64,000 bases of DNA from SIG598 sp045605025 (GCA_045605025.1 JAZUPE010000022.1:1-64000), one strand, 5' to 3'. Positions 50,236 through 59,448 are shown, counted from the stretch's first letter. Notes: a model not told the origin generated them from the sequence alone. Numbers and translations are program-made.

Positions 50236-51120
50236 ATGGAGCGCAGGCTTCTGTTAATCATCAATCCGAGTTCAGGAACCAGGCAGGGAGAAAAAAGGCT
50301 GGCATCGATTATCGAAATTCTGCAAACCGGCGGTTACCTGTGTACCGTCATGCTTACCGACAGACAGATGGCTGCTTCTGAATACGCGTTCATCTATGGC
50401 AGAGAATACGATGTCATTGCCTGTGCCGGCGGTGACGGCACCTTCAACGAAACAGTCAACGGAATGCTCCGCGCGGGGCTGACCATTCCTCTTGGTTATA
50501 TTCCATCCGGCAGCACGAATGATTTTGCTGTCAGTCTGAAGATCCCCACTGATATCTGCGCTGCCGCAGACGCCATTGTGACCGGCGACATCCGCAAACT
50601 GGACATCGGTCTTTTTGGCGAACGTAATTTCTCATATGTTGCCTCTTTCGGCGCATTTACCAAAACCTCCTACGCCACTTCCCAGAGTTTTAAGAATGCA
50701 TTCGGGCATTTTGCCTATCTGCTTTCCAGCGTGAAGGACGTATGGTCCATCCGCTCCCAGCATCTGCGTTTTGAGTTTAACGGTCAAATACATGAGGACG
50801 ATTACATCTTTGGTGCTATCAGCAATTCCACCTCACTGGGTGGAGTAATGACCATCGACCCTCAGCTGGTTGATATGAACGACGGTCTTTTTGAGATCAT
50901 GCTTATCAAGCAGCCGCGTAACCTCAATGATCTGCTGCAGATCACCAACGCTCTCATGACCAAGCAGTATCAGTGCGATATGATAACATTCGAAAGCACA
51001 GCTTCGGTTACCGTTACCACCGACTCGCCCATTGACTGGTCGCTGGACGGAGAGAAAGAAACCATCGACGGTACGTTTGAGGTAAGCTGCCTGCACGATT
51101 CTCTGAACATAATTATCTGA
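50236..51120 (+). CDS. diacylglycerol/sphingosine-kinase-like lipid kinase
   Basis: A 294-residue DAGK-catalytic-domain protein. Conserved features are LLLIINPSSGTRQGEK (about 5-20), the nucleotide loop CAGGDGTFNETVNGML (about 62-77), IPLGYIPSGSTNDFA with the GSTND motif (about 87-102) and the Asp-rich metal site near DIGLFGERNFSY and DGLFEIML. It may phosphorylate diacylglycerol or undecaprenol-type lipids; the function of close relatives (YegS/DgkB) is lipid recycling. The start at 50236 is chosen by family alignment; the GGGAG upstream is 11 bases away, a little far. Confidence 0.9.
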   Translation: MERRLLLIINPSSGTRQGEKRLASIIEILQTGGYLCTVMLTDRQMAASEYAFIYGREYDVIACAGGDGTFNETVNGMLRAGLTIPLGYIPSGSTNDFAVSLKIPTDICAAADAIVTGDIRKLDIGLFGERNFSYVASFGAFTKTSYATSQSFKNAFGHFAYLLSSVKDVWSIRSQHLRFEFNGQIHEDDYIFGAISNSTSLGGVMTIDPQLVDMNDGLFEIMLIKQPRNLNDLLQITNALMTKQYQCDMITFESTASVTVTTDSPIDWSLDGEKETIDGTFEVSCLHDSLNIII

Positions 51121-51140
51121 AAACAGAAAACATACGCAAA

Positions 51141-51169
51141 CAGCCCCGGCGGAATTTCCGCCGGGGCTG
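51141..51169. terminator. hairpin between convergent genes
   Basis: CAGCCCCGGCGGAA pairs with TTCCGCCGGGGCTG in an almost loopless palindrome. Flanking T tracts are short, so it probably pauses rather than fully terminates. Confidence 0.65.
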
Positions 51170-51197
51170 CAGCTTTGGGGAGGTAATGAATTACTGA

Positions 51198-51389
51198 CTA
51201 GCAGCCGCAGGTGCAGCCACAGCCGTGGTTGTGATTGTCGTAGTCGTTGCCGCAGCCGTTGTTGCCGCATGAACGGACATTGTTGCCGCAACCGGAGCCA
51301 CAACCAAGATCACAACCCTGGCTAAGCAGGAATACGATGACCAGAATCAGCACCCAAGTGCAGCTGTTACCGCCGAAAAGACAGCTCAT
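51198..51389 (-). CDS. Cys/Gly/Asn-rich single-helix miniprotein
   Basis: A 63-residue protein: a short start (SCLFGGNSC), one membrane helix (about 12-25, VLILVIVFLLS) and a C-terminal tail of about 38 residues with 10 Cys, many Gly and Asn and two His (GCDLGCGSGCGNN, HNHGCGCTCGC). There is no lipobox. It resembles small YjcZ-type sporulation proteins in form only. AGGAGG precedes the ATG by 7-8 bases, so it is likely real. The tail could bind metal or form disulfides; this is inference. Confidence 0.7.
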   Translation of the reverse strand: MSCLFGGNSCTWVLILVIVFLLSQGCDLGCGSGCGNNVRSCGNNGCGNDYDNHNHGCGCTCGC

Positions 51390-51516
51390 ATCTGTTTCCT
51401 CCTCTCTCTGATTTCTCTACATACTATGACCGCCCCTACCGATGTGTTACAAAAACAAGGTTTGCCCGCGGCAGAACATTTCATAAATTGCTGCACATCT
51501 ATTCGTTTCGCAGCTA

Positions 51517-51545
51517 TTGAAATAAACTTGCATTTGTTGTAAACT
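51517..51545 (+). promoter_or_regulatory. promoter of the AAC(3)-like gene
   Basis: TTGAAA (51517-51522), 17 bases, TAAACT (51540-51545), 35 bases before the start codon. Confidence 0.5.
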
Positions 51546-51580
51546 ATATATGTAAATAATCAATGACAACGGAGAGATCA

Positions 51581-52384
51581 ATGTACACAGCAAGGCAGCT
51601 TGAATCCCAGCTCAGAAAAATGAAAATTCCCAGAGGCGGCACTCTGCTTGTTCATTCATCGTTCAAATCCATGGGTGATATATCCGGCGGAGCGCAAACG
51701 GTCATAGATGTGCTGTGCGGCTATATGAGCGAGGGTCTGCTGCTTATGCCCACACACTCATGGGATACGGTCGGAGCGGACAACGCTGTGTTTGATCCCA
51801 AAACCACGCCCTGCTGCACCGGTATCCTTGGGCAGCTACTGCTTGAACGGGAAGGTACGGTGCGCACAATCCACCCCACGCATTCCCTTGCCGTATGGGG
51901 TAAGGATGCAGCTGAGTTTGCAGATGGCGAACACACCGTTTCTACTCCGTGTGCCCGCAGGGGATGCATGGGAAAGCTGCTCGACCGCAAGGGAAAGATT
52001 CTGTTCATCGGCTGTGACCTGAGCAAAAACACCTTTCTGCACGGCGTGGAGGAATGGTGCGGAATTGAAAACCGCCTCGGTGAGGAATACGCCTGTTTTC
52101 TCACACTGAACGATGGCAGCACCTATATCGGCTCTATGCAGCCTCACAACGCTCCGGTGCCTGACGTTTCCGTGAACTACGCAAAAATGACCGAACCTTT
52201 TCTGGAGCTCGGTGCTGCTGTTGAGGCGCAGCTGGGTGACGCAAAATGTTATCTGTGCGACTGCGCCCGCATGGCGCGCATAACCACCGAACTGCTTATT
52301 GTTCAGCCCGATCTTTTTCTCGACATGGAGCCGGTTTCTCCGGAGCTGCTGAAGGATGTGGCAAGAGGATATTTCATCAAATAA
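51581..52384 (+). CDS. AAC(3)-family acetyltransferase
   Basis: A 267-residue protein with the AAC(3)/YokD fold pattern: TLLVHSSFKSMG (about 21-32, CoA/antibiotic cleft), LLMPTHSWDTVG, the catalytic region RTIHPTHSLAVWG (His at about 110) and GKILFIGCDLSKNTFLHGVEE (about 147-167). The family includes aminoglycoside 3-N-acetyltransferases but also housekeeping enzymes of unknown substrate; chromosomal commensal versions cannot be called resistance genes from sequence. GGAGAG precedes the ATG. A TraB-like gene follows 56 bases later. Confidence 0.85.
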   Translation: MYTARQLESQLRKMKIPRGGTLLVHSSFKSMGDISGGAQTVIDVLCGYMSEGLLLMPTHSWDTVGADNAVFDPKTTPCCTGILGQLLLEREGTVRTIHPTHSLAVWGKDAAEFADGEHTVSTPCARRGCMGKLLDRKGKILFIGCDLSKNTFLHGVEEWCGIENRLGEEYACFLTLNDGSTYIGSMQPHNAPVPDVSVNYAKMTEPFLELGAAVEAQLGDAKCYLCDCARMARITTELLIVQPDLFLDMEPVSPELLKDVARGYFIK

Positions 52385-52440
52385 GTTCGTTAACCATTTT
52401 CTGGCGAATACACAATTACAGTCAAAAAGGAGAATGCAAA

Positions 52441-53838
52441 ATGAAAAGCAAAAAAATCATTATGAGCGCAGCGGCACTGCTGATGGCAGTTATCATGTGT
52501 CTTTCGATCGCCGGCTGCGGCATCGAGGATATCGCTCAGATGTCCGAAATGATGGAACAGTTCAGCAACTTTATGCCCAACAGTACCGACGACGGTCCCG
52601 CTGTTGCTGACGAGGACATCTACACCATCGACTTCTTTGACGGTCTGCCCGACGAACCCTCCGACATTGACCCTCTGTTCTGGGTTGCTGAGGGAAAGAA
52701 CGGCGGCAAAGTCTATCTCCTCGGCTCCATTCACTGCGCCGAGAAAGAAACCTACCGTCTGCCCGACCTGCTGATGGACGCCTACCTCGAGAGCGACGCT
52801 CTTGCCGTTGAGTGCGACATCCTTGCCTACGAAAAGGATTTCATGGCTCAGCTGCAGATGTCTCAGGACATGATGTACACCGACGGATCCGGCATCGAGG
52901 ATCATATCGATCCTGAGCTGTACGACGCCATCGTTGAGTTCTACGAGGACAACCCCAGCCAGCAGCTTCAGTCTCTGGGTTATACCATCGACATGATGAA
53001 GATGTTCAAGCCCGCAATGTGGATGTCAGTTCTGGAAATGATCGTCCTTGAGAAGACCGGCCTGGACTCTCAGAAGGGTATTGATTACCATTTCCTCAAC
53101 ATCGCACACGCTCAGAAGAAGGAAGTTATCGAGATCGAATCTGTTGAATTCCAGAACGATATGCTGTTCGGTTTCTCCGACGAACTGATGGAGATGCAAC
53201 TGTGGAGCTATGTTTCCTATCCTGTTGACGAGCAGGCAGAGTCCCTGCGCGCTATGTTTGACGGCTGGTGCGAGGGTGATCCCGAAGTTCTGGTCACTGC
53301 CGAGCCCGACTACACCGGCTATTCCGCTGAGGAAATTGAGCAGACTCAGGAGCTGCTTGAGGAATACTACACCGCTATGCTCATCGACCGCAACCTGGGC
53401 ATGGTTGATGCCGCTGAGGAGATGCTGGAGAACGGCGACAACGTATTCTATGTTGTCGGCGCCGCACACATGATCGGAAACGACGGCATCATCGCCGGTC
53501 TGAAGGACCGCGGCTGGACTGTGAAGCAGCTTGGCGGTCAGAAGGCCGACAAGTACACTGATATCGACGGAGATTATCCCACTCTGTTCGAAGTTGACCC
53601 CGACAAGCTCCACATCGAGGACGAGCAGGAAGATGAAGAAGAAGTCGAGGAAAACAACTCCGTGACCACTACCACTCCCGAGTACGATTACGATCTGTAC
53701 GTGGAGATGTACGAATACTTCGGCGGCACCACCAGTGCTTCCAAAGAAACCACCAGAACCACCCGTCAGACCACCCGCACCACCGCCGCCAGCAATGACG
53801 ACGAGGACGGTTACGGCGGTTCCGGCGTATTCGGTTGA
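52441..53838 (+). CDS. TraB/GumN-family lipoprotein with Thr-rich tail
   Basis: A 465-residue protein. Lipobox LSIAGC (Cys at about 23) marks surface anchoring. The TraB/GumN domain (about 75-370) shows its two hallmark histidines in GSIHCAEK (about 97) and VVGAAHMIG (about 343) and the ALAVECD motif (about 121). This family is thought to be a metal-dependent protease-like fold (TIKI is a related protease). The last 60 residues are Asp/Glu-rich then Thr-rich (TTRTTRQTTRTT), a low-complexity linker. AAGGAG precedes the ATG. It is 7 bases from the next gene. Confidence 0.87.
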   Translation: MKSKKIIMSAAALLMAVIMCLSIAGCGIEDIAQMSEMMEQFSNFMPNSTDDGPAVADEDIYTIDFFDGLPDEPSDIDPLFWVAEGKNGGKVYLLGSIHCAEKETYRLPDLLMDAYLESDALAVECDILAYEKDFMAQLQMSQDMMYTDGSGIEDHIDPELYDAIVEFYEDNPSQQLQSLGYTIDMMKMFKPAMWMSVLEMIVLEKTGLDSQKGIDYHFLNIAHAQKKEVIEIESVEFQNDMLFGFSDELMEMQLWSYVSYPVDEQAESLRAMFDGWCEGDPEVLVTAEPDYTGYSAEEIEQTQELLEEYYTAMLIDRNLGMVDAAEEMLENGDNVFYVVGAAHMIGNDGIIAGLKDRGWTVKQLGGQKADKYTDIDGDYPTLFEVDPDKLHIEDEQEDEEEVEENNSVTTTTPEYDYDLYVEMYEYFGGTTSASKETTRTTRQTTRTTAASNDDEDGYGGSGVFG

Positions 53839-53845
53839 TTAACAC

Positions 53846-54616
53846 ATGACTCAGCGCACAGTTGACGCGGAACCTGCAAGGCGGCGCATACGTCTGCTGG
53901 ACACGATCCGCGGTCTGATGGTAATTTACATGATATATTACCACACGCTGTTTGATCTTGGCTTTATGTTCGGAAAGGACTGGGCCCGGACTCTGTTTGA
54001 AGCCCAGCCCTTTTCCCAGATGATAATCGGCTGCACATTTGTGTTTATTGCCGGTCTGACCATCCGCTTCAGCCGGAACCCGGCACTGCATGGCGCAAAA
54101 CTGCTGATCATATCCTTTGCCATGTCGCTTATTACCGGATGGGTAATGTCCGGAATGGGAATATATTTCGGCGTACTGCACCTAATGGCGGTATGCATGC
54201 TGTTTTACGCAGTTGCCGGCAAGGTGCTTGACCGCATTCACTGGCTGCCCGGTGTGCTGGTCAGTCTGGCGCTGTATGTGTGCACCTATTGGGTCAGCTA
54301 CGGTTTTTTCGGCATCAAGGGGCTGTTGGAGCTGCCTGTGCCACCGGAGTTGACTGCCGGCAGCAGATTATACCCCTTCGGCTTTATCAGCGCATCATTT
54401 TTCTCCGCCGATTTCTATCCGCTGCTGCCATGGATATTCCTGTTTATGTGCGGCTGCTTTGCGGGCCGTTTTCTCGAACGCGAAGATCTGCCCGGTTTTC
54501 TTTACCGGGACTACTGCCCCGCCCTTACTTTTATCGGCAGATATTCGCTGATAATCTATCTGGTTCATCAGCCGGTTCTGTATGGACTCTGTTCGATTCT
54601 GACCGGCATAATGTAA
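53846..54616 (+). CDS. DUF1624 / heparan-alpha-glucosaminide N-acetyltransferase-like membrane protein
   Basis: A 256-residue protein with about seven membrane helices. The start RRRIRLLDTIRGLMVIYMIYYHTLFD matches the acyltransferase-3-like group in which a membrane His accepts an acetyl group (His in YYHTLF at about 32), and the end YSLIIYLVHQPVLYG has the second His. Such proteins move acetyl groups across the membrane onto sugars of the cell envelope. It follows the TraB-type gene directly and is likely part of the same unit. Confidence 0.85.
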   Translation: MTQRTVDAEPARRRIRLLDTIRGLMVIYMIYYHTLFDLGFMFGKDWARTLFEAQPFSQMIIGCTFVFIAGLTIRFSRNPALHGAKLLIISFAMSLITGWVMSGMGIYFGVLHLMAVCMLFYAVAGKVLDRIHWLPGVLVSLALYVCTYWVSYGFFGIKGLLELPVPPELTAGSRLYPFGFISASFFSADFYPLLPWIFLFMCGCFAGRFLEREDLPGFLYRDYCPALTFIGRYSLIIYLVHQPVLYGLCSILTGIM

Positions 54617-54623
54617 TCACCGC

Positions 54624-54670
54624 AAAAAACGCACTGGGCGGTCACGGCTCACGCTGTGCCTGCCCAGTGC
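54624..54670. terminator. inverted repeat, best as a minus-strand terminator
   Basis: GCACTGGGC (54631-54639) pairs with GCCCAGTGC (54662-54670). On the minus strand TTTTTTGCGG follows, a good terminator, but the plus strand has little T. No minus-strand gene lies to its right, so its use is unclear; it may simply protect against antisense transcripts. Confidence 0.5.
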
Positions 54671-54716
54671 ATCTTGCATTAACTCACCTAAATTATCGAA
54701 AGGAAAGCTTCCGACA

Positions 54717-56891
54717 ATGGATTTTGTCTCCGCAATTTCTAAGGAATTCTCTGTAAAGGAAGAATACATCAGGAACATACTTACCCTGCTGGACGACGGC
54801 AACACCATCCCCTTTATCGCCCGTTATCGCAAGGAGATGCACGGCACTCAGAACGACCAGACCATCCGTGAGGTTTCCGAGCGCTACGAGTATCTGAAGG
54901 GACTGGAAAAGCGTCGCGAGGAGGTACGCAACTCCATCGAAACGCTGGGTGTTATGACTGACGAGATCGCAGCCGCTCTTGAAGGCGCCGCTACTCTCGC
55001 CGAGATCGAGGATATCTATCGCCCCTACAAGCCAAAGCGCAAGACCCGCGCTTCCGTTGCACGCGAAAAGGGCCTGGAGCCGTTGGCTCTCGCCATCTTC
55101 GCACAGGAACCGAAAAGCGACTGGCCTATCGACATGGCTGAAGCCTATGTGGACGCTGAAAAGGGCGTTGAAACCGCACAGGACGCGCTGCAGGGTGCGA
55201 TGGACATCATCGCCGACATGATCTCCGACGACGCCGGAATCCGCAAGCGTCTGCGCTACGTAGCCTTTGCCAACGGCACACTTCGTTCCAAGGCCGCCGA
55301 CGAGGACACAGATTCCGTCTACGCGCAGTACTACGATTTCTCCGAGCCGCTCAACCGCATTGCCGGACACCGTGTACTCGCCATCAACCGCGGCGAGCGC
55401 GAAGGCTTCCTCAAGGTTTCCGTGGACTTTGACAAGGACAAGGGCATGCGCATTATCCATTCGGTATGCGTAAAGCCCGGCTCTCCCTGCACCGACACGG
55501 TCATGGAAGCGGCTGACGATGCTTATTCCCGTCTTATCTTCCCCTCTATCGAGCGTGAACTGAGAGACGATCTGACCACAAACTCTTCCGAGGCCGCCAT
55601 CAAGGTCTTTGCCCAGAACCTGCGCCAGCTGCTCATGCAGCCTCCGGTTAAGGGACAGACGGTTATCGGTCTAGACCCAGGATACCGTACCGGCTGCAAA
55701 GTGGCAGTGGTTGACGGCACCGGACGCGTACTGGACACCGGCGTTATCTATCCCACCCACGGTCAGCGCAAGGTTGAAGAAGCCCGCGCCGTGATTTCCG
55801 GTCTTATCCGCAAACACAAGGCCACAGTCATTTCCATCGGCAACGGCACTGCCAGCAAGGAAACCGAGATTTTCACTTCCGAACTGCTGCGGGATTATCC
55901 CGAAGTCAGTTATATGGTGGTCAGCGAGGCAGGAGCTTCGGTTTACTCCGCCAGCAAGCTTGCCGCCGCTGAATTTCCCGGGTACGATGTCAGCCTGCGC
56001 AGCGCGGTTTCCATCGCCCGCCGGCTTCAGGACCCCCTCGCCGAGCTGGTCAAGATTGACCCCAAGGCCATCGGCGTGGGACAGTATCAGCACGATATGC
56101 CTCCCAAGCGCATGGACGAGGCACTGGGCGGTGTGGTCGAAGCCTGCGTTAACTCGGTTGGCGTCGACCTTAACACCGCCTCCCCCTCTCTGCTCTCTCA
56201 CGTAGCCGGTGTGAGCGCAGCGGTGAGCAAAAACATCGTTGCCTACCGCGAGGAGAACGGCGCTTTCACCAGCCGCAGGGAGCTGCTGAAGGTTCCCAAG
56301 CTGGGACCGAAGGCCTTTGAGCAGTGCGCAGGCTTCATGCGTGTTCCCGAAAGTACCAACGTACTGGACAACACCGCGGTACACCCCGAAAGCTATGCAG
56401 CCGCCACCGAGCTGCTGCGTCTGTGCGGCTTCTCCCTTGGTGACGTTACTTCCGGAGCTATCGCTGAGCTGCGTGACCGCGTAGCAGGCATGGGCGAGCA
56501 GTCCGTTGCCGATTCGCTGGGTGTGGGTCTGCCGACCCTTGAAGATATCATTACCGAACTGCTCAGACCGGGACGCGATCCCCGTGACGAGCTGCCCAAG
56601 CCTCTGCTGCGCAGCGAGGTCATGGACATCAAGGATCTCAAGCCGGGCATGGAACTGGACGGTACCGTGCGCAATGTTATCGATTTCGGCGCGTTCGTGG
56701 ACATCGGCGTGCATCAGGACGGTCTTGTGCATATCTCCCAGATATCCCGAGGTCCGCGCATCAAGCACCCCTCCGAAAAGCTCAAGGTGGGCGATATCGT
56801 GAAGGTATGGGTGCTGTCCGTTGATACCGCAAAAGGAAGAATAAGCCTTACCATGAAGGGGGCTCCCAAAACCGATGAACAGAACTCTTAG
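54717..56891 (+). CDS. tex: Tex-family RNA-binding transcription accessory protein
   Basis: A 724-residue Tex protein: N-terminal helical Tex domain (IPFIARYRKEMHGTQNDQTIRE), a YqgF/RNase H-like domain (about 310-450; GLDPGYRTGCKVAVVDGTG, VISIGNGTASKETE), helix-hairpin-helix motifs (about 475-560; SPSLLSHVAGVSAAVSKNIV) and a C-terminal S1 RNA-binding domain (about 635-705; LDGTVRNVIDFGAFVDIGVHQDGLVHIS). It is complete and of typical length. AAAGGAAAG precedes the ATG. The stop overlaps the next lipoprotein start by 17 bases. Confidence 0.97.
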   Translation: MDFVSAISKEFSVKEEYIRNILTLLDDGNTIPFIARYRKEMHGTQNDQTIREVSERYEYLKGLEKRREEVRNSIETLGVMTDEIAAALEGAATLAEIEDIYRPYKPKRKTRASVAREKGLEPLALAIFAQEPKSDWPIDMAEAYVDAEKGVETAQDALQGAMDIIADMISDDAGIRKRLRYVAFANGTLRSKAADEDTDSVYAQYYDFSEPLNRIAGHRVLAINRGEREGFLKVSVDFDKDKGMRIIHSVCVKPGSPCTDTVMEAADDAYSRLIFPSIERELRDDLTTNSSEAAIKVFAQNLRQLLMQPPVKGQTVIGLDPGYRTGCKVAVVDGTGRVLDTGVIYPTHGQRKVEEARAVISGLIRKHKATVISIGNGTASKETEIFTSELLRDYPEVSYMVVSEAGASVYSASKLAAAEFPGYDVSLRSAVSIARRLQDPLAELVKIDPKAIGVGQYQHDMPPKRMDEALGGVVEACVNSVGVDLNTASPSLLSHVAGVSAAVSKNIVAYREENGAFTSRRELLKVPKLGPKAFEQCAGFMRVPESTNVLDNTAVHPESYAAATELLRLCGFSLGDVTSGAIAELRDRVAGMGEQSVADSLGVGLPTLEDIITELLRPGRDPRDELPKPLLRSEVMDIKDLKPGMELDGTVRNVIDFGAFVDIGVHQDGLVHISQISRGPRIKHPSEKLKVGDIVKVWVLSVDTAKGRISLTMKGAPKTDEQNS

Positions 56892-57834
56892 TATTTTTCT
56901 CGCGGCTTTGCTGGTGATGCTGTCCCTCTGCACGTCCGGCTGCGGCGATGATAAAGTCGACTGGGTTACAGGTGAGGCTTATGCCACCAGCGGCACAGGC
57001 AGAACCACTGCTTCAACTGTCTCTACTTCTCCTGCCGACAGTGTGACGGGAAGCATAGAAGGAAGTCATCCCGCGCCGCAGTTCAAGCCCGGCAGATACA
57101 GCATGGTCAACACCTCCACCACCGTTACCGAGTATGTGACCGACGCAGGAGCGGTGTACTATTCCGAATCTACCGTCAGCAGATATACCTACGGGCTGGA
57201 TATCACCTCAGCCGGAGAGGGTCTTCGCTGCGTGATGTCATTTGACGGCATTCTGATCACACAGAGCATTTCCGGCGAAAATCAGATTCTGCTGGACACT
57301 TCCACCCGTGACTACCTCAGCGCAAGCACCGAGCCTTACTATGACATCATCGGTCAGAGCTTTATCGTAAACATCGGCGCTGACGGTTCAGTAACCGGTG
57401 TCGAGGGCGTGGAGGACATCATCGCCGAATACCCCAACTCGGCAATGCTGCTGGACAAGGACAACCTGACAGGCGTGGCATCTTCCTTCTTCTATCCCGT
57501 TCCGGATACCTTTACCGACGGAACGGCATGGACGCTGAATCAGTACGATCTGGTCAACACCTATCGTCTGACCTCGCTTGCCCGGGACCGCTTCGGCATT
57601 ACAATAACCGGTCCCGAGCAGAAGCCCTTCTCCTACAACACAGAAGATGGTCTGACCCTTGACTACAGCAAGGTATCTCCGCTTTCCGGCACTCTGTACA
57701 TGAACAAGGATAACCGCGCTCTGCAGGAGATCACCTCCATGCAGAAGAGCAGCGGCACCATCACCGGCGAGGGCGTTGACATTATCTTCAATTATAACGT
57801 GACCTCTCTGACCGCTGTGACGGAAAAGCAGTAA
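56875..57834 (+). CDS. lipoprotein of unknown function
   Basis: A 319-residue protein with lipobox LCTSGC (Cys at about 23) and a Ser/Thr-rich linker. The mature part is beta-rich with repeated strands such as RYTYGLDITSAGEG and PFSYNTEDGLTLDYSKVSPL. No catalytic motif was seen. It begins inside the end of tex, in another frame, with AAGGGGG about 6-8 bases upstream, so its translation probably depends on tex. Whether a function links the two is unknown. Confidence 0.75.
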   Translation: MNRTLSIFLAALLVMLSLCTSGCGDDKVDWVTGEAYATSGTGRTTASTVSTSPADSVTGSIEGSHPAPQFKPGRYSMVNTSTTVTEYVTDAGAVYYSESTVSRYTYGLDITSAGEGLRCVMSFDGILITQSISGENQILLDTSTRDYLSASTEPYYDIIGQSFIVNIGADGSVTGVEGVEDIIAEYPNSAMLLDKDNLTGVASSFFYPVPDTFTDGTAWTLNQYDLVNTYRLTSLARDRFGITITGPEQKPFSYNTEDGLTLDYSKVSPLSGTLYMNKDNRALQEITSMQKSSGTITGEGVDIIFNYNVTSLTAVTEKQ

Positions 57835-57844
57835 TTGACCTCAA

Positions 57845-57900
57845 TAAAAACACCGCCCCGCGCTTCGGATTCGTTCCGGTGCGCGGGGCGGTGTCTGCTT
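57845..57900. terminator. bidirectional terminator
   Basis: ACACCGCCCCGCGC (57850-57863) pairs with GCGCGGGGCGGTGT (57881-57894). TTTTTATTG follows on the minus strand; CTGCTTTG on the plus strand. It lies between the lipoprotein and the flavoprotein gene, which meet tail to tail. Confidence 0.85.
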
Positions 57901-57922
57901 TGTCGCTATATTTTGCCGGTAA

Positions 57923-59293
57923 TTATTTATGCGCCTTTCTCTGCGCCTTGTCCATCTTCGCGAACATTTTTCTGTAGGGTGCGAGCATGCCGTCATTCAT
58001 CCTGTTGCCCATTCGCGAGAGAATTCTTTCGTTGGAAAGCAGCGCACCAACAAGATACATCTTCATGGACTGGGCTTTTTTCTTTTGCGGAAAATCGTAG
58101 ATGCCCTGCTTCTTATAGAACTTGTGGTCTGCCCGCATCATGCCACGCATCTGATAAATAAGATCGCGGAAGATCTTCATGCCTCCCACTCCCCAGAAAT
58201 TCTGAGGCGCTGTGTGATGCGTTTCAAGTGCAAAGGTAAGGCTTTTCGCCAGAGCGTCCACCTGCCGGTCGGTATCACGCTCGTCCGTGGCTGTGCCTGC
58301 AAGGAAGTTGCCTCCGGTTTCGCTGCGGGCCTCTATGACTGTTTTAAGATTATTCTCCGCAGTATATTTTCCTGAAATCAGATAGCCCACAGGCATACCT
58401 ACTGTCACAGTGCGATGGCCGTTGCAGAAGTTACGGTCGTCGTACATCTTGAAGCGGGAGCCCATGGAATGATCGGAAACAGTGAACGCGTAAACGATGG
58501 CATCTGCGGTCTGTATATTTTCACGCAGGAACACATCAAAGCCGTCCTTGTAGACGCACTTTTCCGACACTGCGCAACGGAAACAGCCGAGACAGCCGCC
58601 AGCAAGAGGATATTCGGAAATGTTGACCACTCTAGTCCGGTAAGGGAATACCGACCGGAACCGCTCGATCATTGCGGAAAGATTTGATGACGGATCAGTG
58701 CTGTCAGTAATGATGACAATATCCTTGCTGTCATTCTTCTCTGCTGATTCTCCGGCAGGCACAGTCGCAGGCACAGTTTCGTGTTTGCTGACCGGTTCCT
58801 CCGCAGATCCGTATATCTCATTCTCCACCGACCATAGGAAGCGGCTGAAAAACTTTTCGGCATCGGCCTTTCCCTGATCGGTGAGGAGATCCTCCATGTC
58901 AGCCGACAGACCGCGGATGTATCTCATACCCATGTCGAGGGAATTTTCCTCGATGTACCTGTGGGCAGTGGTATCGTAAAAATGCTTTGAAGTGGAAATC
59001 TGGGTGGCGTATTTGTCACACAGGTTCACGCCGTTCCGTTTTGTCAACTCGATAAAGCGATGAAGCTGTGATGGCGCAAGAAAAGTATACACCGGATAGG
59101 AAAACAACACTGCATCCGCGCTTTCCATCAGTGCCTTTGCTTCGGAGAAATCCTTCTCAAGCGCTTTTATTCTCTGTCCGGCGTGCAATACGGCAAATTC
59201 ATGTCCGGGATACTTGCGCTGCAGGTAATGCACCGTCTGCAGCGTGATGCTGTATTCACCCTTCGGGCTGCCGTTTATGATCGCTATCTTCAT
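57923..59293 (-). CDS. tandem flavodoxin-like NAD(P)H oxidoreductase
   Basis: A 456-residue protein with two flavodoxin-type domains. The first (about 1-180) begins KIAIINGSPKG, the FMN phosphate loop, and has ADAVLFSYPVYTFLAPSQL. The second (about 205-360) begins DIVIITDSTDPSSN, has a Cys cluster GGCLGCFRCAVSEKC (about 246-260) and ADAIVYAFTVSDHSMGSRFK. Cys clusters of this kind hold an iron-sulfur cluster in iron-sulfur flavoproteins. The end (about 400-456) is basic. A doubled form is uncommon. The start is the ATG with AAAGGATAAGC upstream; the frame is open for 41 further codons but lacks a ribosome site. Confidence 0.8.
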   Translation of the reverse strand: MKIAIINGSPKGEYSITLQTVHYLQRKYPGHEFAVLHAGQRIKALEKDFSEAKALMESADAVLFSYPVYTFLAPSQLHRFIELTKRNGVNLCDKYATQISTSKHFYDTTAHRYIEENSLDMGMRYIRGLSADMEDLLTDQGKADAEKFFSRFLWSVENEIYGSAEEPVSKHETVPATVPAGESAEKNDSKDIVIITDSTDPSSNLSAMIERFRSVFPYRTRVVNISEYPLAGGCLGCFRCAVSEKCVYKDGFDVFLRENIQTADAIVYAFTVSDHSMGSRFKMYDDRNFCNGHRTVTVGMPVGYLISGKYTAENNLKTVIEARSETGGNFLAGTATDERDTDRQVDALAKSLTFALETHHTAPQNFWGVGGMKIFRDLIYQMRGMMRADHKFYKKQGIYDFPQKKKAQSMKMYLVGALLSNERILSRMGNRMNDGMLAPYRKMFAKMDKAQRKAHK

Positions 59294-59420
59294 TTTGCTT
59301 ATCCTTTCTCCGTATCCGCCTGTCATATGATTATTTTGTATTATATCGCCATTCCAACACATTTTCCACCTAAAAAAGCAAATTGTGACTGAACGCAGCA
59401 CAATTATTGCCGCCATGAGA

Positions 59421-59448
59421 TTGACAAGGCAGTATGACGTGATATAAT
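59421..59448 (+). promoter_or_regulatory. promoter of the GNAT gene
   Basis: TTGACA (59421-59426), 16 bases, TATAAT (59443-59448), 50 bases before the start codon. A minus-strand TATAAT at 59337-59345 probably serves the divergent flavoprotein gene. Confidence 0.8.

Noticed and set aside
51581..52384. Calling this a proven aminoglycoside resistance gene
   Set aside because: The family contains many chromosomal enzymes with unknown substrates; sequence motifs cannot show resistance.
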